The position numbers and the translations under genes are program-made. DNA of 64,000 bases, taken from CBDFKF01 sp965248765. GTDB lineage: Bacteria; Pseudomonadota; Alphaproteobacteria; VGEJ01. This document shows positions 35,508 through 45,007 of the stretch, piece after piece. Position 1 is the first letter of the stretch, and every line of letters begins with the position of its first letter. Under the pieces are notes generated by a model. That model searched no databases. It worked only from the letters and a program-made list of their open reading frames with translations, and was not told where the DNA came from. The DNA lies in NCBI GenBank assembly GCA_965248765.1, contig CBDFKF010000004.1:310001-374000 (forward strand). The letters are read 5' to 3'.

Positions 35508-35799
35508 GTGGCGCCGCAGCTAGAGACACGACGTTTTCACGACCGACGGGCGATGGTGACAGGCGCCGGCGGCGGCATTGGCCGGGCCATCGCCGAGCGC
35601 CTTGCCGGCGAGGGTGCCGCGGTGCTGGCTTACGACATCGATGCAAGCGGGGTCGAGGCAACCGTCGCCCGGCTGGCAGAGACTGGGGGGACGGCGCTCG
35701 CCGCGGCGGGCGACGTCACCGATGCTGCCGCTATCGACCGGGCGATCGGAATGGCTAAAGAGGCCTGGGGCGGGCTCGATATTCTCATCAACAACGCGG
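35508..35799 (+). pseudogene. SDR-family dehydrogenase, N-terminal half (split by IS21)
   Basis: From a GTG at 35508 the frame encodes the Rossmann half of a short-chain dehydrogenase. It has the cofactor motif VTGAGGGIGRAIAERLAGEG, AYDIDASGVEATVARLAETG and WGGLDILINNA, where it runs into the IS21 terminus at 35800 and stops after five more codons. The catalytic Ser-Tyr-Lys half lies at 1-261 in the opposite orientation. The start directly follows the amidohydrolase gene, so the intact SDR was the last gene of the catabolic operon. Confidence 0.9.
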
Positions 35800-35920
35800 T
35801 GTCAACGGCGTCGTAAAAATGTACCGGCGCGGCGGCGTAAAAATGTACTGCGGGCTGGGTGGTAGCTTGTCCCCGTAGTCCACGGGAGGGGGCTGTGGGC
35901 CGACGGGGACAAGCGGGGGG

Positions 35921-36685
35921 TTATTCGGACGGTTGCCGGCGTCGTGACCGGCTCTGCTTGAGGCGGTAGCTCTCGCCGTTGATCTCCAGGATATGGCCAT
36001 GGTGGGTGATGCGGTCGAGCAGCGCGCCGGTGAGGCGCTCGCTGGCGAACACCGTTGTCCATTCCTGGAAGGGCAGGTTTGAGGTCACGATGGTGGCGCC
36101 GTTCTCGTAGTGCCGGCTGAAGACGTCGAACAGCAGCTCGCTTCTGGTCTGCGACAGGGGCCCGTAGCCGAGCTCGTCGACGATCAGGAGATTGACCCTG
36201 GCGAGCTGGGCCTGGAGGCGGAGCAGCCTCTTCTCGTCGCGCGCCTCGATCAGCTCGTGGACCAGATGGGAGGCTGTGGCGAAGCGCACGCCGAGGCCCT
36301 TGTGGCAGGCGGCGAGGCCGAGGGCGAGAGCGACATGGGTCTTGCCGACGCCGCTCGGGCCGAGCAGGATTAGGTTCTCGCGGCGCGCGATATACTCGCC
36401 GCGCGCGAGATCCAGCACCAGCATCTTGTTGAGCGCCGGGATCGCCTTGAAATCGAAGCTCTCAAGCTGTTTGACGACAGGGAACCCGGCCTGCTTGATA
36501 AGCCGCTCGACGAGGCGGCGCTCGCGGTCGATCAGCTCCATCTCCACCAGCCGGGCCAGGAACCGCACATGATCCAGGCCCTCGGCCGCGCACCGGCGCG
36601 CCAGTTTCTCGTATTCCCGCAGGAAGGTCGGCAGCTTCAGCCTCTTCAGGTGATGTTCGAGCAGGATGCGGGGGGCCTCAACCAT
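35921..36685 (-). CDS. istB: IS21 helper ATPase IstB (copy B)
   Basis: This 254-residue AAA+ protein is identical in sequence to copy A (3379-4143), with Walker A GPSGVGKTH and Walker B LLIVDELGY intact. It overlaps istA by 8 bp. Complete identity of the two copies implies a recent duplication or gene conversion. Confidence 0.95.
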   Translation of the reverse strand: MVEAPRILLEHHLKRLKLPTFLREYEKLARRCAAEGLDHVRFLARLVEMELIDRERRLVERLIKQAGFPVVKQLESFDFKAIPALNKMLVLDLARGEYIARRENLILLGPSGVGKTHVALALGLAACHKGLGVRFATASHLVHELIEARDEKRLLRLQAQLARVNLLIVDELGYGPLSQTRSELLFDVFSRHYENGATIVTSNLPFQEWTTVFASERLTGALLDRITHHGHILEINGESYRLKQSRSRRRQPSE

Positions 36686-37717
36686 GGCCGGCCCCACCGG
36701 CCAGCGGGGTGGCGTAGTCGGCGCTCCGCGTGGCGGCGACGAAGGGCTGGGGCAGGTGCGGATAGCGCGACAGGTCGAGATGCACGGGCCGCCTCTCGAT
36801 GCGGGCCAGCAGCAGGTGCTTGACGGCGTCGAAGCCGATCAGGCGGCGCTTCACCGCGTCGCGCACCGCGGCCGCCACCTGCGGTTCCGGGAAGTCTTCG
36901 TGCAGGCGCAGCACCTGGATGTATTCGCGCTTGCCGCGCGGCCCGAAGCGCGCCTTGAGGAGGCGGCGCAACGTGTCGAAGGCCGGATCGAGCTTCCACC
37001 CTCTCAGCGGCGCCGCTTGGTCCAGGGCGCCCGGCTTCTTCTCCAGCAGCGACAGATAGTGCAGCGGGTCGTAGACGACGTCGCCGCGGACATAGCTGCG
37101 CCGATGGCGGGCGACGATCTCGGCGCCGAGCGCGATCTCGACCCGGTCGACATAGCCCTTGACCGTCACCTTCTTGTGGGCGTGCACCGCCGGTGCCGAG
37201 TAGTCCACCAGCCGGTAGCGCACCAGGGCCGTCGACGAGACCTGGCCCGGCACATGCTCGCAGGCCTCGAAGGGAACCGCCGGCAGATCACGCAGGGCCT
37301 CGAGATCGGCGAGCAGCGCCGCCGCCTGCTCCCCTGCCGAAGCGGTCGCGGAACAGATAGTGCGACTGAAGATGTGAGAACGCCTGCGTCCTGAGGCGCG
37401 TGCCGTCGCCCAGGATCCGCGCCACCGCCAGGGTCGTGTTGTCGTAGAGGATCGAGCGCGGAACCCCGCCGAGGAAGGCGAAGGCGCTGACATGGCCGTC
37501 CAGGAATGCCTCCGTCGTCTCCCGGGGGGAGGCCTTCACGAACCAGACATTGGAATGGGGCAGGATCAGGCAGAAGAAGGCAACCTTCTCGCGCCGGCCC
37601 GGCAGCTCCACCACCGCCTCGCCGAAGTCGACCTGGGCGTGGCCCGGCGGGTGATGCAGTGGAACGAAAGCCTCGCGCGTCGACTGCCGCCGGGAACGCA
37701 CATAGTCCTTCACCATG
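36678..37717 (-). pseudogene. istA: IS21 transposase IstA, C-terminal part with internal deletion (copy B)
   Basis: The coding sequence resumes after the IS1182 insertion (VKDYVRSRRQS). It shows the same frame break after FRDRFGR and the same missing block of about 50-60 residues as copy A. The first 104 codons are absent altogether. The gene is inactive. Confidence 0.9.
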
Positions 37718-39183
37718 CAGACCGTGTGGAAACTCTGGGTGGCGGGGATGGAGGTTTAGGTAACCATGATTTGCGGCGATCCCACGTAATCTGGCGGTTT
37801 GGCGCCGGTAGCCCTGTGGAAGGGGCTCCAGGCCTCCGTGGATCGATGTGCGGCGCTCGATTTTGGCCTGATTCCCGTCTCATGCCCTCGCGGCGGCGAT
37901 CAAGGCGGGAACACCTACCAGCGAGATCGCGCGGCGGATGTTGTAAGCCAGCGCCGTGATGCTGAACTCGCCGCGCACGTTCTCCAGCCGCCGGGTCAGG
38001 AAGGCACCCTGGCCCATCCATTGTTTGATTGAGCCGAAGGGATGCTCGACGCTTTCACGGCGCGCATCGAGCAGCTCCGGGCGGGCCGCCAATCGTTCTG
38101 CCATGCGCTCCAGGATCGCTTCGGCGCTTGCGCTTGCTGTGTAGCGCCAGGCGTTGGCCGTCGGGGCAGATGTAAATGTCCTCGCCGCCGTCATAGCGGA
38201 AGCGTTCCTTGGGAAAGAGCCCCTGGCTCACCGTGGATCCGCGCTGGGGCTTGGGCACATGCGGCACGACGCCGGCATTCTCGCAGGCCTCGATATCCTC
38301 GATCTTGAAGTAGCCCGCGTCGGCGACCGCGTCGATCCGATCGACGGCCAGGTTCCGACGGGCCACCACCGCCGTCTCGGCCAATAGACCGAGATCGCTG
38401 ACCTTGTTATGGACCTGCTGCTCGGCGATCAGTTTGTGCTTGGCGTCCACGGCGATCTGAATGTTGTAGCCGACACCGACCCGGGTCTCGGCGTACATCG
38501 CCCGGCTGTCCGGATCCGTCAAAGAGAGCTGGTCCTCGCCACTCGCAGCCAGCGCGTCTCGATGTTCCTCAAACCGCTCACGCCGCCCTTGGATCGCAGC
38601 GATCTTCTCCTGGATATGCTCCACCTCGCCGCCGCCGGTGCCGCCCTCGTCTTGCTCGTCGGCCTCGTCGAGCCGGTCGAGATAACGCGACAACCTCTCG
38701 TCGCTCTCGGCCAACGCCTTCGCCAGCTTCGCTTTGGTGAAGTTCCGCTTCCGGCTGTTCACTGCCTTGATCCGTGTACCGTCAACCGCCACCAGCTCGC
38801 GTCCGAACAGCTCCAGTTCGCGGCATAGCCTCACGAACTCCCGAAACACCTGTCGGAAGGCCGCCCGATTGATCCGCCGGAAATCGGCGATCGTCTTGAA
38901 GTCTGGCGACAAACGCCGCAACAGCCAGATCACTTCGAGATTACGCTTGCTCTCTGCCTCCAGCCGGCGGCTCGAACGTACCCGATTGAGATAGCCGTAT
39001 ATGTAGAGCTTCAGCAGGTCCGCCGGATCGTAGCCGGGACGACCTATCGCCTTCGCCGCGGCGCGCTCGAAACCAGCGGCCGCTAGGTCCAAACCATCCA
39101 CGAAGGCATCGATGAAACGGACCGGGTTATCCCGGCCCACGTAATCGTCCACTGCTTCCGGCAGAAGCAGAACCTGAGAGCGG
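37718..39183 (-). mobile_element. IS1182-family element, truncated and internally deleted
   Basis: The terminal repeat CAGACCGTGTGGAAACTCTG begins at 37718 next to CATG. The copy matches positions 774-2346 of the left element, except for a 107-bp deletion (equivalent to left 1835-1941) near 38127. The first 89 bp of the element, including the other terminal repeat and the transposase start codon, are missing, and the sequence changes to relaxase at 39184. It is immobile on its own. Confidence 0.9.
37880..39183 (-). pseudogene. IS1182 transposase remnant
   Basis: The remnant lacks the first 8 codons (starts within SQVLLLPEAVDDYV) and has a 107-bp frameshifting deletion after HSKRKRR. The C-terminal catalytic part (AILERMAERLAARPEL to the stop at 37880) is therefore in another frame. 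Upstream it is fused in frame to the relaxase gene, giving a 1614-codon open frame (38055-42899) that is an artefact of the rearrangement. Confidence 0.9.
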
Positions 39184-42100
39184 AAGGGGTGGAGTCCCTC
39201 CCCCGCAGCGGCGCCCGCATGCTCCGCCCAGTCCCGCAGCAACGTCTCCGAAGCATCGTGGATCCGAAGCTCACGGCCGAGCGCGACGGCGTTGCTCTCG
39301 AACTCCTCGCCGATGGGGGTTCCGGTCAACCCGTGGGCGCGGCCCATCATCCCGTCGACCAGGATCGCCTTCGCCGCGCCCGCTGCATCGCGCGCGTCCT
39401 GCAGCCACTCCTCCGAGCCCGGCTCCGGCCTCTTGGCGAGGCGGGCCAGGTCGTCCCGGCACTCTCGGATCCGGCTCCATTCCTCCGCCCTCTCCCGGTG
39501 GTCGTCGAGCCCCATCCGGAGAAGCCCCGGCATCTCGAGCGGATGCGCAACCTGCTCCTCCAGCGCCGCGATACGATCGGCGAGCGCCTCGGTTCCGGGT
39601 GCGTGGAAGGAATGGATGGGGCCGCCCCACAATGGCCTGACGTGCTCGTACCAGTCGCGGTGAAGCTCCGCGGCCTCGCGGTCGAGCGCGAGGCCGCGCG
39701 CGAGCGTCTCCGCCGATGCCGCCAGCGCCTCGCGGGTACCGTTGCCCAGCGCCGCGTCCTCCGCCACCTTTGCCGCCTCGGCCATCGCCGGTTCGGCCCG
39801 GTCCCGCCAGTCCTGCCAGTCCGCCCGCTTCGCGACCGGTTCCAGGGCCGCGGCGTGGAGAAGCCGCGTTCTCTCCCGCGCCAGCGCTTCGAGGGCCGAT
39901 TGCGCGTCCCGGGCCTTCTGCTCCGCAAGGTTCCGCTCTTCTTCCTTCCGCCGCCGCTCTTCTTCTTCCCGCTGCCGCTTTTCTGCTTCCCGCTGCCGCT
40001 CTGCGATCTCGTCTGCGGCCCGGGACAGGTCCGGCGGCATCTCCCCGGCGGCGGCCTCGCGCGCGAGCGCCGCGATGCGCGCCGCGAAGTCTTCAAGGGA
40101 CCTGTCTCCCTCGCCCCGTTCCCGCGCCCGCCATTCCAACTGCAGCGACGCAGCATTCCCATCGAACACCAGCGCGCGGCCGAGCTCGTCGAGCGGTTCT
40201 CCGAGCTGCGCCCGCGCGCCCACGATACGGTCGAGATGAACCCCGTAGCGCTCCTCATCCTCCAGCTCCACGCCCTCTTCCACCGCCCCCTCCGCCCGCC
40301 GCGACCAGGCGGCGTGACCGGGAAGGGACGTGACTGCCGTCCCGGCCGCCGCCGCTTCCGCCAGCATCCGCTCGCGCCGCCCCGCAATCTCCAGCATGGA
40401 AGACGTCCAGTCCGACACGAAGGTACGGTCTTCGGCGAAGGGCCTGTGCTCTTCCAGAACTTCGGCAAGCGCGCCGGGCAGCGCTTCCTTCTCCGCCAGC
40501 GCACGCATGCGCGCGATCAGCGCATCGCAGCCCGCGAGATGGAAGGGCGGGACGCCGGTCTTGTCCGCGCGTCGGACATGCGCCCGCCACTCCTCCAGCA
40601 CCGGCCACAGGGCGGGCTTCTCCGTCACCGCCATCATATCGGGCTCGAGCCAGGGCGCCCGGCCCGCCGCCTCCAGCGCCGACGAGACCGTCTCCCCCTC
40701 CCGCTCCAGCCGCGATACCAGCTGTTCGGTGTCGTCGGTCAGCAGCACGAACCCGTCCCTTGCGCGGCTCATCTCCACATACAGCATCGCCCGGTCCGAC
40801 ATCACGCTCGCCGAATCCAGCACCGCGATCACGTTGTCCCGCGTCAACCCCTGCGCCCGGTAAACGGTCGAGCTCCAGGCGTGGTCGATATGGCGCAGAT
40901 GGTCGTCGTCGATCGCGAAGCGGAGCGCGCGGCCGGAATGCGTGCGCACGTCGATGCGGTCCCCGGCGATCCGCTCCACCGTCGCCCGCTCGCCGTTGAT
41001 CAGCCCCCGCCGGCGGATGTTCCGCGTCCACACGATCTCGTCCCCGGCACGCAGCGGCAGCGGCCGCGATTCGCAGAGCGAGAGATTGCGCGCCGCGTTG
41101 CCCGAGGGCGCGAACGCCCGGGTCTCCCCCCGGCGCTCCAGCGGCACCCCTCCCTCCCCGGTCCCGACCACGGTCCAGGCCTCGCCCTCGCGCAGGCCGT
41201 ATACGTCCCGGTTGGCCACCACGACGTCGCCCGGCCGGTAGTTCTGGCGATCGGCGGCATGGACCCGGGTCAGCCTCCGGTCCACCAGGCGGTCGATCTC
41301 CACGGACCGGCGCCCCAGCACGCCCTCGTCCGCGAGACCCCGGCGCACCACCGCGTTGATCTCTTCCCGCCTCTCATGGGTCGGCGCCAGGATGACCGTC
41401 CCCTTCCGCGCATCCGGCGGCAGCGACAGCCACAGCCGCGCCGCCGTCCCGGCCAGCGCTTCCGCCGGCAGCTCCCGCACGTCGGCCGCGATGCTCTCCA
41501 CCGCCAGCGCAGGATCGCCCGCAACCATGTGCTCCACCGCCGCCTTCAGGTCCACCGAGCGCTGCCGGATCACGTCGTCCATCCGCGCCGTCGCCATGCC
41601 CGCGCGCTGCAGCAGGCGGAACGGCTGGCCTGCAGCCACCGGGCGCAGCTGAAGGCTGTCCCCCACCAGGACCAGACGCGCCACCCCGAGCGGCGCCAGG
41701 ATCCGCTGAAGGTCGCGCATCTGCACCGTTCCCACCATCGAGGCCTCGTCGACCACCACCACCGCGTCCCGGAAGGTCTCGCAGGCCCGCGCAATCTCCT
41801 CCTCCGTCGCGGTACCCTCGGCGATCGACCCGTAGCGCGTCAGCAGCCATTGCAGGGTGGCCGCCCCGATACCGCCCTCGACGCCAAGCACCCGCGCCGA
41901 CTCCGACGACGGCGCGAGGCCGAACACCTGCCGTCCCCCGGCCAGCTTCGCCACCTCGTTCAGCATCCGGGTCTTGCCGGTGCCCGCGAACCCCTGCACC
42001 CCGGCCACAGGATCCTGCGAGCGCAGGATCAGGCGCACCGCCGCCTTCTGCCCCTCCGTCAGCTCCGTCGCGGCGAGGCGTTCGGCGACCGCCTCTTCGG

Positions 42101-43318
42101 GAGCGAGAGGCCGGGCCGTGCCCTTGCCCTCCCGCATGCGCCGGACCACCTCCTTCTCGGCCCTGAGCGTGCGCCGCGTGGTCAGCGCGTCGTCGCCGGC
42201 CGCCACCAGATGGCCGTCCTCGCGCAGACGCACGATCTCGGCCCGCAAATCGACATGCGTGTGCCGCCCGGGCTCGCGGCCCAGAGCCGCCGCCAGCAGG
42301 TCGGATTCGCCGAACACCGCATGGCGCTCCTCCAGGTGGTCGGTCGCCTGCCAGACCGCTTCCAGCGCCGTGAAGCGCGCCGGCGGGCGCGCGAAGCCGC
42401 GCTCCGTCCGGTCGAGACGCACCTCGTCCGCATCCCGCGCAAGCCCGAGTGCCTCGGCGCGGGCCTTCCACATCGCCGACAACTCGCCAGGCGCGGGCTC
42501 GTCCTTCCGCTTCCGCGTATGCAGCGTCGCCGCCTGCGCGGTCTTCGCGCTGTAGTCCCGGCCCCTATCCGCCATGTACTCGAGGATGTCGCGCCGGCGC
42601 GTCGAGAACGCCTCCAGCATCGCAGGCGAGTACCCCGCAAGCTCGAAGCTCGGCAGCCCGCCCACCTGGGTCGGAACCAGCACGTAGCCCATCTCCCCCA
42701 GACGCCGCGCCAGATCGTTCCGGTACCACGCCCCGATCAGACGCCGGTTGCGCCGCAGCTGCGTCGGCTCCACGCTCCGCCACTCGCCCGCCGCGTTCCG
42801 CGTCATGTTGGCGATCACCGCGTGTGTATGGAGCTGCGGGTCGTTGTTGCGGCTCGCAACGTGCCGGAAGGTCGCCGCCACAAGACCGTCCGCCTTCACC
42901 CTCGGACGCCGCCCGGTCGCGGGGTCATACCCCCGGGTCTGAAGAAACTCGCCTCCACCCAGTCCAGCGCCGCCCGCACCGACGCGTCGTGCGCCCGCAT
43001 CACCGCCTTGTTGTCGTGAAGCAGTGCCTCGAGCGATACCGACTTCGGCGCCGAGAAGGTGCAGTCCCAGCCCGGGCGGTGCTGGTGCCCGCCGTCCACA
43101 ATCCGGCCGAGGCGGATATCCGTGCCCGGCACATGACCGTCGAGCACGGCGACGAACCGGCGCCGGCTCACCCGTTCCGGCAGGCCCAGCGCCGCCGCTC
43201 CCCCGCCGTGCCAGCGGTTGGCCGTCCGGTGCGCCGCGTCGTTCCGCACCAGGTACTCGTGCAGCATGTAATCCGACGCTTCCGACGCGGAAGCCAGCGC
43301 TCGCGGGCCGGAGAGCAT
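39184..43318 (-). pseudogene. traA: MobF-type conjugative relaxase/helicase (TraA/TrwC-like), frameshifted and 3'-truncated
   Basis: The TrwC relaxase domain starts at 43318 (MLSGPRALASASEASDYMLH, then GWDCTFSAPKSVSLEALLHD). One missing base near 42930 breaks the frame before TRGYDPATGRRPRV. The rest continues from 42899 with ATFRHVASRNNDPQLHTHAV, carrying the metal-binding His residues. A RecD-like helicase follows, with Walker A GFAGTGKT at about residues 302-309 of the second frame and Walker B VVVDEASMVGT, then a long charged coiled-coil region (about 950-1010). The C-terminus is lost at 39184 where IS1182 begins. The protein nicked and unwound a conjugative plasmid or ICE; no other transfer gene remains here. 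Confidence 0.85.
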
Positions 43319-43589
43319 CCTAGCGTCCAGAGCGCAGGCGGGCCGCCGGGGTGCGGCAGGAGTGGTCGTGCGCGATCGGGGTCGAGGAGCGCCGCTCGAT
43401 CACGAATGCGCCAATCCCGCGGTGGGGGAGGACCTCCAGGGCATGGCACATGCAAACGGGACGGAATCCCTCCGGTCCACATTCGAGACGGGATATCGGG
43501 GGGCCATTCATCGTCTGAATGTTGTTCAACGTCACCAGTTGACCCCTCGGAATCCACGAATATTAAGGCCCTACCACGCCGATCGGCGT

Positions 43590-43775
43590 TCAATTTGCGC
43601 GCCGAGCAACAACAATAGCAAATTCTCCGTGAGCCAGGGTCTCGGACCGTTCGATGCCGGTGTTGGCGAACACCACCGCGATGTCGTTCGGCAGGGTGCC
43701 GCCGAAGGCATCGACGATGTGGCGGAGCATGTAGCCCGAGGTGCGGCCGCCCGAGAAGCTGATCACGGCGGTCAA
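43590..43775 (-). pseudogene. PP-loop ATPase/PAPS-reductase-like fragment
   Basis: The frame from 43775 begins MTAVISFSGGRTSGYMLRHI, with an SGGRTSG PP-loop for ATP binding, then NDIAVVFANTGIERSETLA, which matches phage and plasmid PAPS-reductase-like proteins. Coherent similarity stops after about 47 residues, and the remaining codons are unrelated. Intact members are 200 or more residues. The start codon abuts the istA relic at 43768 on the other strand, so an IS-linked deletion probably created the junction. Confidence 0.6.
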
Positions 43776-43911
43776 GCATCTGGTGCTGTGCCGGGTCGAG
43801 AAGCGCCCGCCGAAGCTCGACCTCGACGTCTACCCGTATCTGCCGAAGGCCACTGCCGGCAGGACCTCGGCCGCCAGCTACATGTGCCTGCTGTCGGAAG
43901 ACGCGGCATGA
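43768..43911 (+). pseudogene. istA: istA C-terminal fragment (third IS21)
   Basis: The short frame AVKHLVLCRVEKRPPKLDLD and YPYLPKATAGRTSAASY matches the C-terminal end of IstA proteins. It ends in a TGA that overlaps the istB ATG (ATGA). The upstream catalytic region is absent. Confidence 0.75.
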
Positions 43912-44672
43912 CAGACAGGCCCCACATCCTGCTGGCACACCACCTCAAGACCCTCAAGCTGCCGACCTTCCTGCGGGAATACGAGAAAGTGGCACGCCAA
44001 TGCGCGGCCGAGGGCCTGGATCATGTTCAGTTCCTGGCCCGGCTGGTGGAGCTGGAACTGATCGATCGCGAACGGCGCATGGTCGAGCGGCGCATCAAGG
44101 CGGCGAAGTTCCCGGTCGCCAAGAGCCTCGACAGCTTCGACTTCAAGGCCATCCCCGCGCTGAACAAGGCGCAGGTGCTGGAGTTGGCGCGCTGCGAGTG
44201 GATCGAGCGGCGCGAGAACGTCATCGCCCTGGGCCCGAGCGGCACGGGCAAGATCCATGTCGCCCTTGGGCTCGGACTGGCCGCCTGCCAGAGGGGCCTC
44301 TCTACGGGCTTCACCACGGCTGCCGCGCTCGTGCACGAGTTGATGGAAGCCCGCGACGAGCGCCGCCTCCTGCGGCTCCAGAAGCAGATGGTCGCCTGCA
44401 CGCTGCTGATCATCGACGAGTTGGGCTTCGTGCCGCTGAGCAAGACCGGCGCCGAGCTTCTGTTCGAGCTGATCTCGCAGCGCTACGAGCGGGGCGCCAC
44501 GCTCATCACCTCCAACCTCCCCTTCGACGAATGGACCGGGACCTTCGGCTCCGAGCGCCTGACCGGGGCACTGCTCGACCGTCTCACCCATCACGTCAAC
44601 ATCCTCGAGATGAACGGCGACAGCTACCGCCTCAGCCAGAGCCGCGCCCGCAGAAACAGCGCCGATAGCTGA
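43908..44672 (+). CDS. istB: IS21 helper ATPase IstB with altered Walker A
   Basis: The 254-residue IstB-like protein has KTLKLPTFLREYEKVARQCA at the N-terminus and Walker B LLIIDELGF. The P-loop reads GPSGTGKIH instead of GKT/GKS, replacing the magnesium-binding Thr/Ser with Ile, so ATP hydrolysis should be impaired. A longer frame from 43362 only adds unrelated upstream sequence. The element is a relic, consistent with relaxed selection on this gene. Confidence 0.85.
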   Translation: MTDRPHILLAHHLKTLKLPTFLREYEKVARQCAAEGLDHVQFLARLVELELIDRERRMVERRIKAAKFPVAKSLDSFDFKAIPALNKAQVLELARCEWIERRENVIALGPSGTGKIHVALGLGLAACQRGLSTGFTTAAALVHELMEARDERRLLRLQKQMVACTLLIIDELGFVPLSKTGAELLFELISQRYERGATLITSNLPFDEWTGTFGSERLTGALLDRLTHHVNILEMNGDSYRLSQSRARRNSADS

Positions 44673-45007
44673 ACTCCGGCGCGCCACCGATCGGCCCCGG
44701 CCGGCAACGCGCCTCTAAGGCCCGGGTGGCGAGACTGACCCCAACCCGACAAACCATGCCGCCCTGCGGGCGGCCGGCGGGCGCGGACCGCTTGAGCTCT
44801 GCATGGCTCCGCTGCCCGCTCCCGCCGAAAAACCCTCGCACCGCGTCTCCGAACCCCAGTCTCACGCCAAGCTCAGACCACCAGCCCAGGTGGCAGTCTT
44901 TTGCGCCGCCCCTTGGCCGAATCTTCAACCGGCGTTGACACCAGTCAGTGAGAGCCGGTCAATACGGCCTCGCGTCTGTCGCTCGAACCGAGCCGCGCTT
45001 GTCTTCG

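Larger units (their letters stand above)
35800..37717 (-). mobile_element. IS21-family element, copy B (5' end missing)
   Basis: This is an inverted, near-identical copy of the element at 262-4264. It begins with the terminal repeat TGTCAACGGCG at 35800 and carries istB and the C-terminal part of istA. It ends at the CATG (37714-37717) where IS1182 is inserted. Everything that should follow beyond the IS1182 insert (istA codons 1-104 and the outer terminus) has been lost and replaced by relaxase sequence at 39184. Confidence 0.9.
43768..44940 (+). mobile_element. IS21-family element, third and distinct remnant
   Basis: It holds the last 47 codons of an istA, a complete istB and a right terminus ending GGCGTTGACA at 44940, whose reverse complement TGTCAACGCC resembles the ends of the other IS21 copies. 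The left part of the element is gone. The IstB is clearly diverged from copies A and B, so this is a separate IS21 lineage. Confidence 0.8.

Noticed and set aside
262..39183. A composite transposon bounded by the two IS21 copies
   Set aside because: No target duplication flanks the pair, copy B lacks its outer end, and the split SDR shows that inversion fits the data better.
39189..43019. Very long open frame on the plus strand (1276 codons)
   Set aside because: It is antisense to the relaxase/helicase gene, is extremely rich in Arg, Pro and His, and has no recognisable domain; high GC creates such shadows.
43362..44672. A 436-codon protein including an IstB domain
   Set aside because: The first 180 or so codons span unrelated DNA, the PP-loop gene in antisense and the istA end; the ATG at 43908 in the ATGA overlap gives the normal 254-residue IstB.
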